40,697 nt of DNA from Plakobranchus ocellatus (lineage: Eukaryota; Mollusca; Gastropoda; Plakobranchidae). Below are positions 1 through 9,454 of the stretch, piece by piece; positions within the stretch are counted from its first letter, which is position 1, and each line of letters opens with the position of its first letter. The stretch lies in contig BLXT01003738.1 of assembly GCA_019648995.1 (NCBI GenBank), positions 531,515 to 572,211 of the forward strand. Direction: 5' to 3'. The notes under the pieces are model-generated. The model saw only the letters and a list, made by a program, of their open reading frames with translations. It made no database searches and had not been told where the DNA came from. A program made the translations under genes and the position numbers.

Positions 1-1515
1 TTGCTGGGATGTTCACTAGATGTGAATTCCCTAAAATCAAGTTTTCCTCATGATGATGATCCATGATATCCAGATGATCCATGCAAAGAAACTTTGTTTC
101 TTGTTTGTTGCCTACCACATATGTGTTAAAAAAATTTAAGAAACCGCATTGGGGATTTAAAAATCTTAAAATATAGAGACCAAGAAATGAAATGGAAATA
201 CATTCAGGAATTGCATAATTTGCAACTCACAGATGATGTTCACCTGGCAAATAAAATCTCCAGAAAACATTATAGATTATATTAAGTCAAAAATGAATGT
301 TCGCCTTGCTGCTCAAACACTGAGTAATTCAGTGCCTGATGCCATTGACTTTCTATGCTAGGATGAAGGTCACCCTTAATTCCAAGGAAGTGCAGCAACA
401 AAGAAAGGACTTCATCCGAAAAATTGACACGCTGTTTGACTTGTGCAACTCCTAAACTCCTTTTGCCAAAGGACCAATGTCACGAATTGACCAGTTTAAT
501 CTCTGCCAGAACATTCAGAAATTTGACGAATTCGTGACAACAAAAAAGAACTTACAAATGTTTCTGGTCAACCCCTTGTCAGTGGAAGACGGAAGACACC
601 ATTTGTTGGATTTCTCATCACAGCCATGTCTTTATGTGCAATATGCAAAAACCTGTTGCAAAGAGAAGAGTCACCGCTTGCATTATGTTCTAACCGTAAG
701 GTTTTCTCAAGACCACCTGGAAAGGCTATTCAGCAGGATACACAGAAAAGGGGGTTGGAATAATAACTCAAATATTCTCCAACTTAAATGGTCACTCAGA
801 GCTCTTCTTCTACACAACGGTGTCACTGCCTCTGCCCGTTCAAACTGTGTGGAGGCAGATGATAATCCACCGGTCATTTGTAAAACCCCACCACTGTCAA
901 AAGATGCTATCGAATTGACAACTGGGTATTTTGAACTTATTTTACAACCTTCAGCCTTCCACAACAAAGCCCTGTACTACATTGCCGGGTATATTTGTCG
1001 TATGATCTGCGCTTTGATCAAGCGCACCCCATGAACAGTACATCTGTTAATGCTCGCTTCAGAATCGCCCAAACTGGAAGAGACAGCAGAATCAACTTTT
1101 GTACGGCGCAAAGACAGACAGAGTCGGACTTGTCGTGTCAAATGACATTTTTAAAAAAAATCATCAAAGCAGCAGAGAAAGAGCTAAAACAGCCGGTTCT
1201 CTCACACCCTAACCCCATTGCAGCCGCGGACCGGCACACAATTAAAAAAGTGCAAGCAGCGGTGTATTCAACTGTACGGGACAAAGTGGTTTTGAGTCTT
1301 TCAACACATTTATTTGGGAAGTTCTTATCTACCAGATGGAGAGGATCATGGTGTTCAAATAATTCAGGCAGCTGTCTCCATGTTTGTTCGGATGCTGATG
1401 AAACACCATGCAAAATTCCAAACCAATCACTTTGTGGAGGTTCAGCCCCCCATGAGATATCACCTGACCAAGACAATCCTCTTTTTGAACGAGTAAAAAG
1501 TAACGCTTTTCATTA
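1..1515 (+). pseudogene. P-element (THAP9-type) transposase relic, C-terminal part, cut by the window edge
   Basis: Translated pieces in several frames follow the order of P-element/THAP9 transposases. A GDLKIL...MKWKYIQELHNLQ block lies near 150-240 and an HLANK block at 245-260. A KMNVRLAAQTLSNSV block lies at 290-335 in a shifted frame. A FIRKIDTLFDLCNS block is near 405-455. From 477 there is a 185-codon open stretch with SQDHLERLFSRI, GGWNNN and ALYYIAGYICR, typical of the C-terminal RNase-H-like region. A tail ending PPMRYHLTKTILFLNE stops at about 1496. At least four frameshifts or stops break it, so no active transposase is made. The THAP zinc finger and N-terminus would lie left of the window. 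Family assignment rests on recalled motif order, not a search. Confidence 0.8.
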
Positions 1516-1689
1516 ATATTGTCAATGCTCTTTCAAAAGCATATTGTTTACTGTTTTGTTTCTGTTCCAAGTCCACATCATAAAGATATTGATGTTATTA
1601 ATGTTTCTTTGCAACTACATGTAATACTCAAATCTTCATTTTATAAACCCTACCGATTGGGAAGAAATTAGATTTGATCACTTTCACTT

Positions 1690-3496
1690 TAAGTGAAGAA
1701 AGCAGAATGGTGTTCAATAATGAACTTCAGCTAGGACAGGTACCAGCACACGGCAGAAGATATTCTGAGGAAATGCGATCCTTTTCTGTGACTTCACATT
1801 TTTTATAGCGCACAGGCTTATGAATTTCTTCAAAAACACTTAACTCTGCCTGACTTTTCAAAGAGATGTCTTCGTCTATCGATTTTGAGCCAGGCTTCCT
1901 TGGTTACTGAGGCTCTCGATGATTTAAAAACAAGAAAACATTCCCAGGCGCTAATGAGAGATAAATGCATTATGCTCGACAGCATGGCTATTAAGAAAGA
2001 ATTTGGTTTCGAGAGCAAAACTGGAAAGTAAAACGGGTCTCCTACAACAAATCACTCCGACCGTTTAGCAACAGAAGCGCTTGTCGTGATAGCTGTAGGT
2101 CCACGAAGTCATTGGAAGCAGCATATAGTTTATTTTCAAGTAGACATCGTCTGTGCTAACGTGCAGAGCGAAACAGTGAAAGATGCCATAACACACCTTA
2201 TGGAAAGAGGCTTCGCAGTGCATGCAACTGTTTGCGACGGCTGCTTCTCAAACCAAAAAAACAGAAAACTGCAACTTTGCTGGGATGTTCACTAGATGTG
2301 AATTCCCTAAAATCAAGTTTTCCTCATGATGATGATCCATGATATCCAGATGATCCATGGAAAGAGGCTTTGCGGTGCATGCAACTTTGTGATGGCTGCT
2401 TCTCCAACCAAAACGCAGCCACTTTGTTAGGTTGCGTTTTAGATGTTGAAAAGTTACGGACAATGTTTCAGCAACCACCTTTAATTAATATGTAGGCCAT
2501 AGGGCATAATTTTTTTTTTTTGATACCTGCCATCCTTTAAACAATTTAGGAAACTATAATTATTGGGAAGTATGGACAGCTCTTTGATGAAGCTGGTAAA
2601 GCTATAAAATGGCCTAACGTGCAAACAAACAAAACTATAAAACACAGCTTACCGATATTCTGCATTTGGCCAATAAAATTTCCAGCCAGCACATTGATTT
2701 TTGCAAAAAACAAGAAAAGCGTGAAACTTGCTGCCAAAAACATTGAGCATATCACCAGCGGGCCCCAAGACTTCTTGAGAAAGGATAAGAAAATTTTAAC
2801 TTTTTAGGCAGTGAAACAACAAGCAAATTTATTCGCACATTGGATAAGCTTTTTTATATTTGCAACTCAAGCAGACCCAAAGGAGGATTTTCGGAGTATC
2901 TTTGAACCATTGAAATCTTGAGGGAAAGGTTGCTGAACTAGAAGCTATTGCAAACTACATATGAATCTACGCGGACTGCGAGACTCGAATAAAAAGAAGA
3001 TCACTGGCGGTCCACGGTCCACGTAAAACAGCATTCATCGGATTCTTGGTTACCATAAATTCTACCATTCATTCATCCAGGCGTCTTCTCAACCAAGACA
3101 ACCCTTTTAAGTAATAGTATGTTTTGACGTACAAACTGAGCCAAGATAACCTCGAAACTGTTTTATAGTTGAATCAGAAGGCGAGATGGGTGAAACAATA
3201 ACCCAACAACTTTGCAATTCAAATATGCCCTCAGTGCAAACCTTATGAAAGAACGTCATTCGACCGTCAAGAAAAGCCAGCTGTAAAGAAATCAAGGAGG
3301 CAGAGATTTCGATCATCAGATGATCAGACAGCACTGGCAGAAGCAACCAAAGTGCCATACGAGATACAACGATTTCTCCGCCTGATTGTGAAGCCAAGCA
3401 TACCTCATAATGATGTGCTTGTTTTACATAGCAGACTTCATTTGTAGAAAACTAATGTTAAAACTCAGACTCAAATGTCTCATTTGCTTATGTTGC
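1690..3496 (+). pseudogene. Second P-element (THAP9-type) transposase relic, N-proximal and middle parts
   Basis: This starts near a YSAQAYEFLQKHLTLP block at about 1805-1850 and a DKCIMLDSMAIKKEFGFESK block at 1963-2028, the first catalytic-domain segment of P transposases. ALVVIAVGPRSHWK, VDIVCANVQSE and a CDGCFSNQ motif follow at 2080-2260. After an internal junction at about 2359 a second, divergent CDGCFSNQNAATLLG segment appears. Next are KYGQLFDEAGKAIKW (about 2568-2612), a KKSVKLAAKNIEHI stretch (2715-2755) and a FIGFLVTINS block (about 3036-3065). YVLTYKLSQDNLETV follows at about 3118-3162, then KPSIPHNDVL near 3390-3420. Frameshifts are frequent. The reading order stops at the Harbinger element at 3497 and seems to resume after 7034. 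It is a fossil with no intact product. Confidence 0.75.
2277..2359 (+). repeat. 83-bp exact direct repeat of positions 1-83
   Basis: By eye, every base of 2277-2359 matches 1-83, inside the two otherwise diverged P-element relics. Identity stops at base 84 versus 2360 and decays into a short microhomology (ATGCAAAGAAACTTTG versus ATGGAAAGAGGCTTTG). The segment encodes the LLGCSLDVNSLKSSFPH stretch of the transposase. Confidence 0.9.
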
Positions 3497-3838
3497 AAAC
3501 ACAGTGGATTCATCAACCTCACGTCTAACGGCAATTGTACCCTGTGACCTAACGTGCCGTGAGGTACCGGAAAGTCATAAGTTATCATACCAAAACACAA
3601 GTTGGCGCCAGAGTGGATACATGACGTTTGTCTCCCGTCAGCCGTTTACCTCGCGTGAAAAAAAATTTAAATGTGAGGTCTGTAATAAATGATCCTGTTT
3701 TTCTCTCGGCATCACTGTGTTTTTTCATCATCTTCCCGTGCGCAGGTTAATTTTGTCCTAATCATAATTGATTGAAGAGGTGCAAAAAGAGAAAAGCTTC
3801 AATTGGATGGTAAGAAATGCTTTGTTTTTAAGCAATTT

Positions 3839-3862
3839 CTCTCTCTCTCTCTCTCTCTCTCT
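3839..3862. repeat. (CT)n microsatellite
   Basis: Twelve uninterrupted CT units, lying within the left arm of the Harbinger element between its terminal repeat and the transposase relic. Confidence 0.95.
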
Positions 3863-4187
3863 GCATTTTTTGAATGGTTGAAACAGTACTAAGTCAAGGT
3901 TCCTTTTATTTTACCATTTCAATAAAATTTTATTGTTAACTCCTTTTTTTTGCGTACAAGACAATATGTTTTCTTATAAATGTAATTGTAATTTGTTTAA
4001 CAAATGTGATCTAAGCAGGACCTCAGTCATTACCATTTATAAAACACTTGCTGTTTGTTTTTGCCATGGAAGTGATCTGTTCGGGGAGTTAAAATATTGT
4101 AGTTCATGAGCATTTCTCTTGTTTGGAGAGCATCCTTCGTTGCTTTGTCCGACCTGAATTGATTGTGCCATGAACTACAAATTGCTG

Positions 4188-6830
4188 CTACTCTTCGCCC
4201 GTAATGGTTACTGTGAGCCTATGTGGCTCGTGCTTGATAACAAAATTGTGCAGAATTGTGATGGCCTTTACAATGTTGGCGACATTCATTGGTTGTTCGT
4301 CAATTTGATGATGAAAGATTCGCCACATCTGAGCCAATCTCCCAAATGAACATTCAATACAGTTCCTTGCTCTAGACAATCTGTCATTAAAAATGGACTT
4401 TGTGTCTGTCAGCTGACGTTGTGCAAAGGGTTTCATTGTGTTCACCCAAGGGAAAAGCGTCACCTGCTACAAATTATATAAACTGAAGTTCTATTTCTGT
4501 ACCCGGAATGCGCTCTTTCTTAAGAATGGCTAGAAGATCATTATAGTCTTTTTTTTGAAAATTGAACTATTGAAAACTCCCCCATCGCTGTTGCCGCCAC
4601 AAAATCCAACATCAACAAGAACAAATTGACCATTGGCGTCGGTTACGGCAAGCAGAACAATAGAGAAGTAACCCTTATAGTTAAAATACTTTGATCCTGA
4701 TTTGTTTGGCTTTCTGATGCGGATATGTTTTCCATCGATAGCTCCGAGACAAAGGGGTGACTGGTACAAGTGTAAAATTCAGACGCAACTTTACACCACA
4801 TCTCAGTGTCTGGTGTCGGTAGAACTTCAAACTGGAAAACATCCCAAACTGCTTTGCAGGTTTCTGTCGTTATATTTCGTATTGTTGAAACGCCAGCTCT
4901 GAAGTGAAATGACAGGGAAATGTGGTTTTCTCCAGAGGCCAGAGACCTGTTGATAGCAAAGAAAAGTAAAATGTAGTAACAATTGGTGCTTATAAGTTGA
5001 TATTGAAATAAAATTTTATTTACCTATACAGCTTTACGGATTTTGATTTTTCTATGTAAAAGTTGATACTTATTTCTATGGCACTTTTCTTTTTTTTAAA
5101 TTTGTTTTCATAGGTCAAGCAGCAAGAAGAAAGTGGACAGGATTGCGAGACTATTTCTGCCGCACCCATAGGCAGATCATATCAACAAAGTCTGGCTCAG
5201 CACTGGAGAAAACATTAACTCTACTAATGAAAGTCAAATGCCTCAATCAATCGATGAATTCCAGATTCTTGATGATGGCATTGAGGCACCAACAGTTGAC
5301 GCTCCAAGGCCCACAGCCTCAGGAGATAAAGGAAAGAGAAAAAGGGCGAAATTTCCTCAGGAGAAAGCCCCTGCCTCAACTATTGATAAGGGGATATTTA
5401 CAGCCATTAAAAATATCTCAGGCACGACACCTCGAAGCGAACCCGAAGATGAGGATGAATTCTTTTTCAAAAGTCTCATCCCTAAAATAAAGACATTAGA
5501 CCTCGTTACAAAATATGGGAATTTCAAAGGAAATACAAATGCTTGTGTTGCGGTATGTAAAACGATCTGGCAACCTCACTTATCCAAGTGATGAAGGTAG
5601 CAGCAGAAGGTTGGCTCATCCTCCAGCCACCCCCCATCATGGGGCACGTAGCTCAGGGACACAGAGCCCTGTACTGCCATATCAACAGCCTGGCATTAGT
5701 AGCAGCTCAACGCGTTTCGTCAACCCCAATCACACAGTAGTACCAAGCCCTATACTGCCATACCAACATGCTGGTAGCAGTGCTGGAAGCACCACATCCG
5801 CCAATTACGATTATGATTATGGACAAGCTAGCAGCCAGACCAATGAGCAGCGTTCATCATAATATCATAGCTACAATTAATTATAAAGTCTTTTGTTATT
5901 TCTTCTTTACAGCATGCTGTGATAGATGCTCTTTGGTTCTTTCATCCCAACTTGTTTATAAATAAAACTCACTCAATTCAAATACATGTATTATCAGTAT
6001 CAAATTGTTCATTTGCTCATCAGTTAATGATCAGCTATTGAAATATATCACACATGTTTTTGTTTTTTTTTTTCCTTCCAAATCATTAATGAGAGGGTCA
6101 TTCAGTTTTTCATTGTCTAATTTGACCATGAGCCAATGGTCGACCATTAAAATATATAAACAGATGCTCTTTCGATTTTTTCTTTCTTCATTTTAACTCA
6201 TATTTAAATTCAAACCGTTTTCATTATAAAATTATTACTTTGCCATAGAGTGTGTTGATTGAAAATTTAAAATGTGTAACAGATGATCTTTGATTATTGT
6301 TTCCATTAATGAGTGAAATCATTCAATTCAAATTATTTTAATTAATTCAGTGTTTATTTTCCCATCAGTAAATATAAGGGTTTTAATCGAATATTAAAAC
6401 ATCGTTCGGGAATCATAACTTCTTTTTCACAGATAATTATTTAAAACTCATCTTTTTTTTTTTTCTCTTATTGCCATTTATGCTCTAACTTTGTGCTCCA
6501 GTGTATTCATTTAATTTAAACAGTTGTTAAACTCTACACTAAGTGTGACGGTAAATTTCAACAGTAGAGAAAAGGGACAATAACAAAATGCTTACCTGAG
6601 GGTGATCACGTGCCGTTCTTTTGATGATAAAGGTTTACGAAAATTTGTTTCGCGTTTTTCTATTCTGGGTCCAATTTTGTCCAATAGCGAAAAAAAATGT
6701 TGCTGGTTTCATTCTAATGTATTGCAAGAAACACATTTCTCTTCATCATTGAGAACTTCATCGATGAGATGATGAAATTCTCCAAAAGTATTTCTTCGCT
6801 GAAATATTTGGTGAACCCAATATCTCCTTC
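4188..6830 (-). pseudogene. HARBI1-like (PIF/Harbinger) DDE transposase, broken, two exons
   Basis: The N-terminal exon on the - strand (about 6830-6596) encodes a FHHLIDEV block, then LLDKIGPRIEKRETNFRKP and ERHVITL. It ends at a CTCAG/GTAAGC donor (6596). A matching acceptor (CAACAG/GTCTCTGG, exon from 4946 downward) restores the frame as R-SLASGENHISLSFHFRAG, the usual Harbinger sequence. The second exon holds [20 protein letters not shown] (first Asp), [15 protein letters not shown] (second Asp) and RLSRARNCIECSFGRL (Glu), the DDE_Tnp_4 catalytic set, and ends at a stop at 4188-4190. Frameshifts near 4770 and 4450-4560 and an in-frame stop in exon 1 disable it. The 1649-bp intron contains the MADF-BESS gene on the opposite strand. 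A functional family member cuts and pastes the element; this copy cannot. Confidence 0.8.
5114..5862 (+). pseudogene. MADF-BESS DNA-binding protein of the Harbinger element, frameshifted and lacking its first exon
   Basis: After an acceptor (TTTTCATAG/GTCAAGC) the sequence reads QAARRKWTGLRDYFCRTHRQ and then KSGSALEK, the second half of a MADF (Myb/SANT-like) domain. A frameshift near 5225 moves the frame to one with DEFQILDD, a basic KGKRKRAKF stretch and, at about 5445-5510, DEDEFFFKSLIPKIKTLD, a BESS motif. A second frameshift near 5510 leads to a Ser/Pro/Tyr-rich tail ending at 5862. Harbinger transposition needs such an accessory protein for DNA binding and nuclear import. The first MADF half is not convincingly visible. 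A weak candidate, LIEEVQKEKSFNWM at about 3768-3809 before a GTAAG donor, is not in the right phase to join directly. Confidence 0.7.
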
Positions 6831-7034
6831 AGTAAAAACGACGTCTTTTTAACCAGTAGAACAACATGAGTTTCACAGCCTCCATATTGGTGGCCATGGC
6901 GTATGCAGATCAAGCACTAGTTGACCTCACACGGGACATACGTCCCGTCATCGTCCTGAGCCACTGTGTTTGGTACCTCACCTCACGTTAACGTGACTAC
7001 AGCTGGAAGTGAGGTAGACGGATCCACTGTGTTT

Positions 7035-7609
7035 ACAGTTTTAGATGCTATTGGTAAACGAGCATCTGCAGTCCTGACTTGACCTGACACTCCTTGAAGA
7101 TAGAGGAGGACTGCTAAACTCCAATGACACATAAATATATATAGTCTTCTTTGTGAGGCTGATAAGGCACTAAAGGGGCTAATCGCAACGAGTACTATGA
7201 CAACCATGTCTTCTACAGCTGTCGTGTCAGTGCAAATTGCCCTACGCGAAAACACTCCGGAAAGATAGAGGAGGACTGCTAACGTCAAATGATATACATG
7301 TATACGAAATCGTTTGCGAGGCTGACAAGGTACTGCGAAGGCTAATCACAAAGAGCAATATGACAACCATCTCTTCTTATAAAGCTGTCGTATCGATGCA
7401 ACTTGCCGTGTATGAAAATGCATGTAATACGCACACCCTTTTTCAGGATCATGGCACACAAATTATCAAACTTGTGTGTCACATCTTCACAGACATTGTC
7501 ATGCGACATAATGCAAAGAATAAAGATTTTAAATGAACGATTCGTTAGATTCAACCAAGGACCGATAAGACATGAATTAACCAAAACTATTCTCTTCCTT
7601 CATCAATGA
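7035..7609 (+). pseudogene. P-element transposase relic, C-terminal tail, right of the Harbinger insertion
   Basis: From about 7240 an open stretch reads RKDRGGLLTSNDIHVYEIVCEADKVLRRL, split here only for description: the RGGL...S motif and the following Cys/Glu block are the P-transposase C-terminal signature. Then come THTLFQDHGTQIIKL and a terminal RHELTKTILFLHQ with stop at 7607-7609, matching the end of the relic at 1-1515 (YHLTKTILFLNE). It is interrupted by a frameshift near 7530. It is the probable continuation of the relic ending at 3496. Confidence 0.7.
7085..7420 (+). repeat. Imperfect ~165-bp direct duplication within the P-element tail
   Basis: GATAGAGGAGGACTGCTAA occurs at 7099 and 7264, and the next ~145 bases stay alignable (GTGAGGCTGATAAGGCACT versus GCGAGGCTGACAAGGTACT; ATGACAACCAT in both). 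The copies differ at many positions. This is therefore an old duplication, or the junction of two related elements. Confidence 0.8.
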
Positions 7610-8029
7610 AATCTATCCAAACCCTGGAGTACATTGAAGCAAACCAATCTTCCAAGAAGAGGTAAGAGAAAAGCACTGTGAATGTCTCTGAAAATCATAG
7701 TGATAGATAGATGAGTAGATAAAAAATTAAATTAAAATCGGGAATGTTTACAATAATAATGAAAATCAATTTCTTCACAATTGCCGATTCAAAATGTCAA
7801 AAAGTGCAAATTTGCAAGGAATATTTTTGCTCAACTCTTCACATAAGCCACCAAAGAGTGAAATACTTTGATACAGCTAGAAAAGATCATGCAGATGGAG
7901 TTTTGAAACCTCCCCAATGGGGTAAGCATACTAAAGGAGTTGTGGCAAATGACAAGATTGGTTGATTGTATGTACATAGCCTGTCCACAACATGGTGATC
8001 TCAGATTTTCAGACCCTCTGTTAGGTCAA

Positions 8030-8116
8030 GGCGCCAGTGGCTGGGCTTGAACCTGCAACAGAAGGGTCCCTGCAGATTTCAGGGAGGATTCGCTATCCAC
8101 TGTGCTACCGACGCCC
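8030..8116 (-). repeat. tRNA-derived SINE head or tRNA pseudogene
   Basis: On the - strand from 8115 the sequence starts GGCGTCG, then has an A-box-like GTAGCACAGTGGATAGCG. A 5-bp stem with 7-base loop follows (CCCTG-AAATCTG-CAGGG), then a B box GGTTCAAGCCC, and it ends TGGCGCC, which pairs with the start using two wobble pairs. The base before the putative anticodon is A rather than the conserved T, the T stem has a mismatch and three bases are in excess. It is therefore unlikely to be a working tRNA. No SINE body or target duplication was delimited. Confidence 0.55.
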
Positions 8117-8423
8117 CACAAATGACAAGAAAGAAGGTATCCATGGTTGTTTCTTGAAGAAAGAATATATTCAACAACTGCCACGAGTTGAGTCACACTA
8201 GATCTACTCTTGCAGCTCATCCTATTATTTAGAGAGTAATCTAAACCTGGCTAAGTTTTATGAAAAATAATAAGTTCTTTAGTGTCAAGAGAAGCGAAGG
8301 GACCCTGTTCAATTTCACATGCATTATGGTATCCTTTAAACAGAATTCAATGTTGCATTCAACAAAGCCAAAGAAAGATAGATGTGATCTACGTAAAACA
8401 TTGTTTGAGGAAAAAAGAAGGTA

Positions 8424-8490
8424 GCCTCTCTGGTGGTTAGAGTACCGTACGACTCTAACAGAGCTTCTATCAAGGCCAGTCGTCAGGAAA
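8424..8490 (+). repeat. Possible second tRNA-derived SINE fragment
   Basis: The stretch CTCTCTGGTGGTTAGAGTAC resembles the A-box region of tRNA-derived SINE heads. CGACTCTAACAGAGC follows like an anticodon-arm remnant. The B box is not clear, so this is a low-confidence fragment. Confidence 0.35.
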
Positions 8491-8536
8491 GAAATATAGA
8501 TAAAGAATCATCCTAGCCATACCTTGTCATATTTTC

Positions 8537-9155
8537 TTTTGACATGGAAAATGCACTAACCTTTCCACAATCAGATGTATAAAAAAATTGTTACAATTTG
8601 ACTGCATAGGCCCACTTGTCAGTTGACAAAAGCGCCCACTGTTGCATCTGGACAGAAGCTCTCAGAAAGGCAATTAAATCGTTTCCGCTATCACTAAAAT
8701 TTTGTAGGACGCAATGCACCGCTTTCCACACACTCAAAAAAAGAAAGACCCTATGGTCTGATTCGTGTGTACCACAAAATAAGAAAAGTGTGATGTCCCT
8801 GGCAGTGACATTGAAAAGGTTCTTGTTGACACATCCTGTCCTTGCCACTATTATCGAAACATTTTCAGAGGGCGGCCACTCTTGTATTCAGGAGGTGGAT
8901 GCTGTCTATATCAACATAGAAAGAACCATGAAGCCAGTTGATATTTTCTCTCTCCTTACTCTTGAGCGCCTCTTCACTAAGAACAGAAGGTATGTGAAAA
9001 CCCATTGTTTTGCAAGTGAAGCAAGATGATTTTCTTGACTTTCAAAGCGCAGCACAGTCATTCCATTTTTTCCCCTGTGTTCCAAACACACACATGTGAA
9101 ACAGTTACAGCACACCAAGGGGGAACTATTTCATATTGGTTTTAAAAGTAAATCA
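8537..9155 (+). pseudogene. Transposon-derived protein relic, DUF7869-like
   Basis: The segment opens with FDMENALTFPQ (8537-8569), hits stops, then continues as a 137-codon open stretch (8616-9029). That stretch contains LWSDSCVPQNKKSVMSLA, FSEGGHSCIQEVDAVYINIE and LLTLERLFTKNRRY. An adjacent frame adds DDFLDFQSAAQSFHFFP (about 9026-9076), and a third adds KQLQHTKGEL. A F-D-[ML]-x-x-A-x-x-F-P start, a [YF]SDSCxxQN motif and a GHSxxxxD motif in this order are what I recall from the DUF7869 family. Those proteins are multi-copy, apparently transposon-borne and common in aquatic invertebrates; their mechanism is not established. Multiple frame changes show it is not functional. Confidence 0.5.
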
Positions 9156-9454
9156 TGATGGAGAGAGCACAACACATTGCCCATTAGATAAGCTGTGTCT
9201 ACTCGCAAAAATAAGGAACAAGTCTTGCCAACCAGTCTACCCCATGTGCATACACAAGATTTGAAAAATAAGCCAAGAAAAAAAAAATTCCAAAGCCATG
9301 TAAGATTCCATGCTGCTCTGGATAGACACTTCATGAAAGGGCATTGCAATTTGAGTAGGAAAATATTTGCACTTAACAAAAGTCTTTGGAATCTTAGCTG
9401 TTGTTGTATGATTTTGCAGTCTTTTAAAATCATTTTTCTCACTCTTCACTGAAA

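Larger units (their letters stand above)
3497..7034. mobile_element. Degraded PIF/Harbinger DNA transposon inserted in a P-element relic
   Basis: The ends carry an imperfect inverted repeat: AAACACAGTGGATTCATCAA at 3497-3516 and its counterpart AAACACAGTGGATCCGTCTA read on the - strand from 7034. Both continue into ACCTCAC. Inside are a HARBI1-like DDE transposase (- strand) and a MADF-BESS protein (+ strand), the two-gene content known for Harbinger elements. Both are broken by frameshifts. Sequence on either side reads as P-element transposase, and the outside pieces are in the expected order, so this looks like insertion into an older element. I could not fix a 3-bp target duplication, so the exact ends are uncertain by a few bases. 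Confidence 0.7.

Noticed and set aside
8030..8116. A functional tRNA gene on the - strand
   Set aside because: The cloverleaf is imperfect (missing T before the anticodon, mismatch in the T stem, three extra bases before the acceptor strand), so a SINE head or tRNA pseudogene is more likely.
9195..9452. Gypsy RNase H domain upstream of the integrase relic
   Set aside because: The 85-codon open frame does not show RNase H motifs. The recognisable pol sequence begins only at KADALS near 9465.
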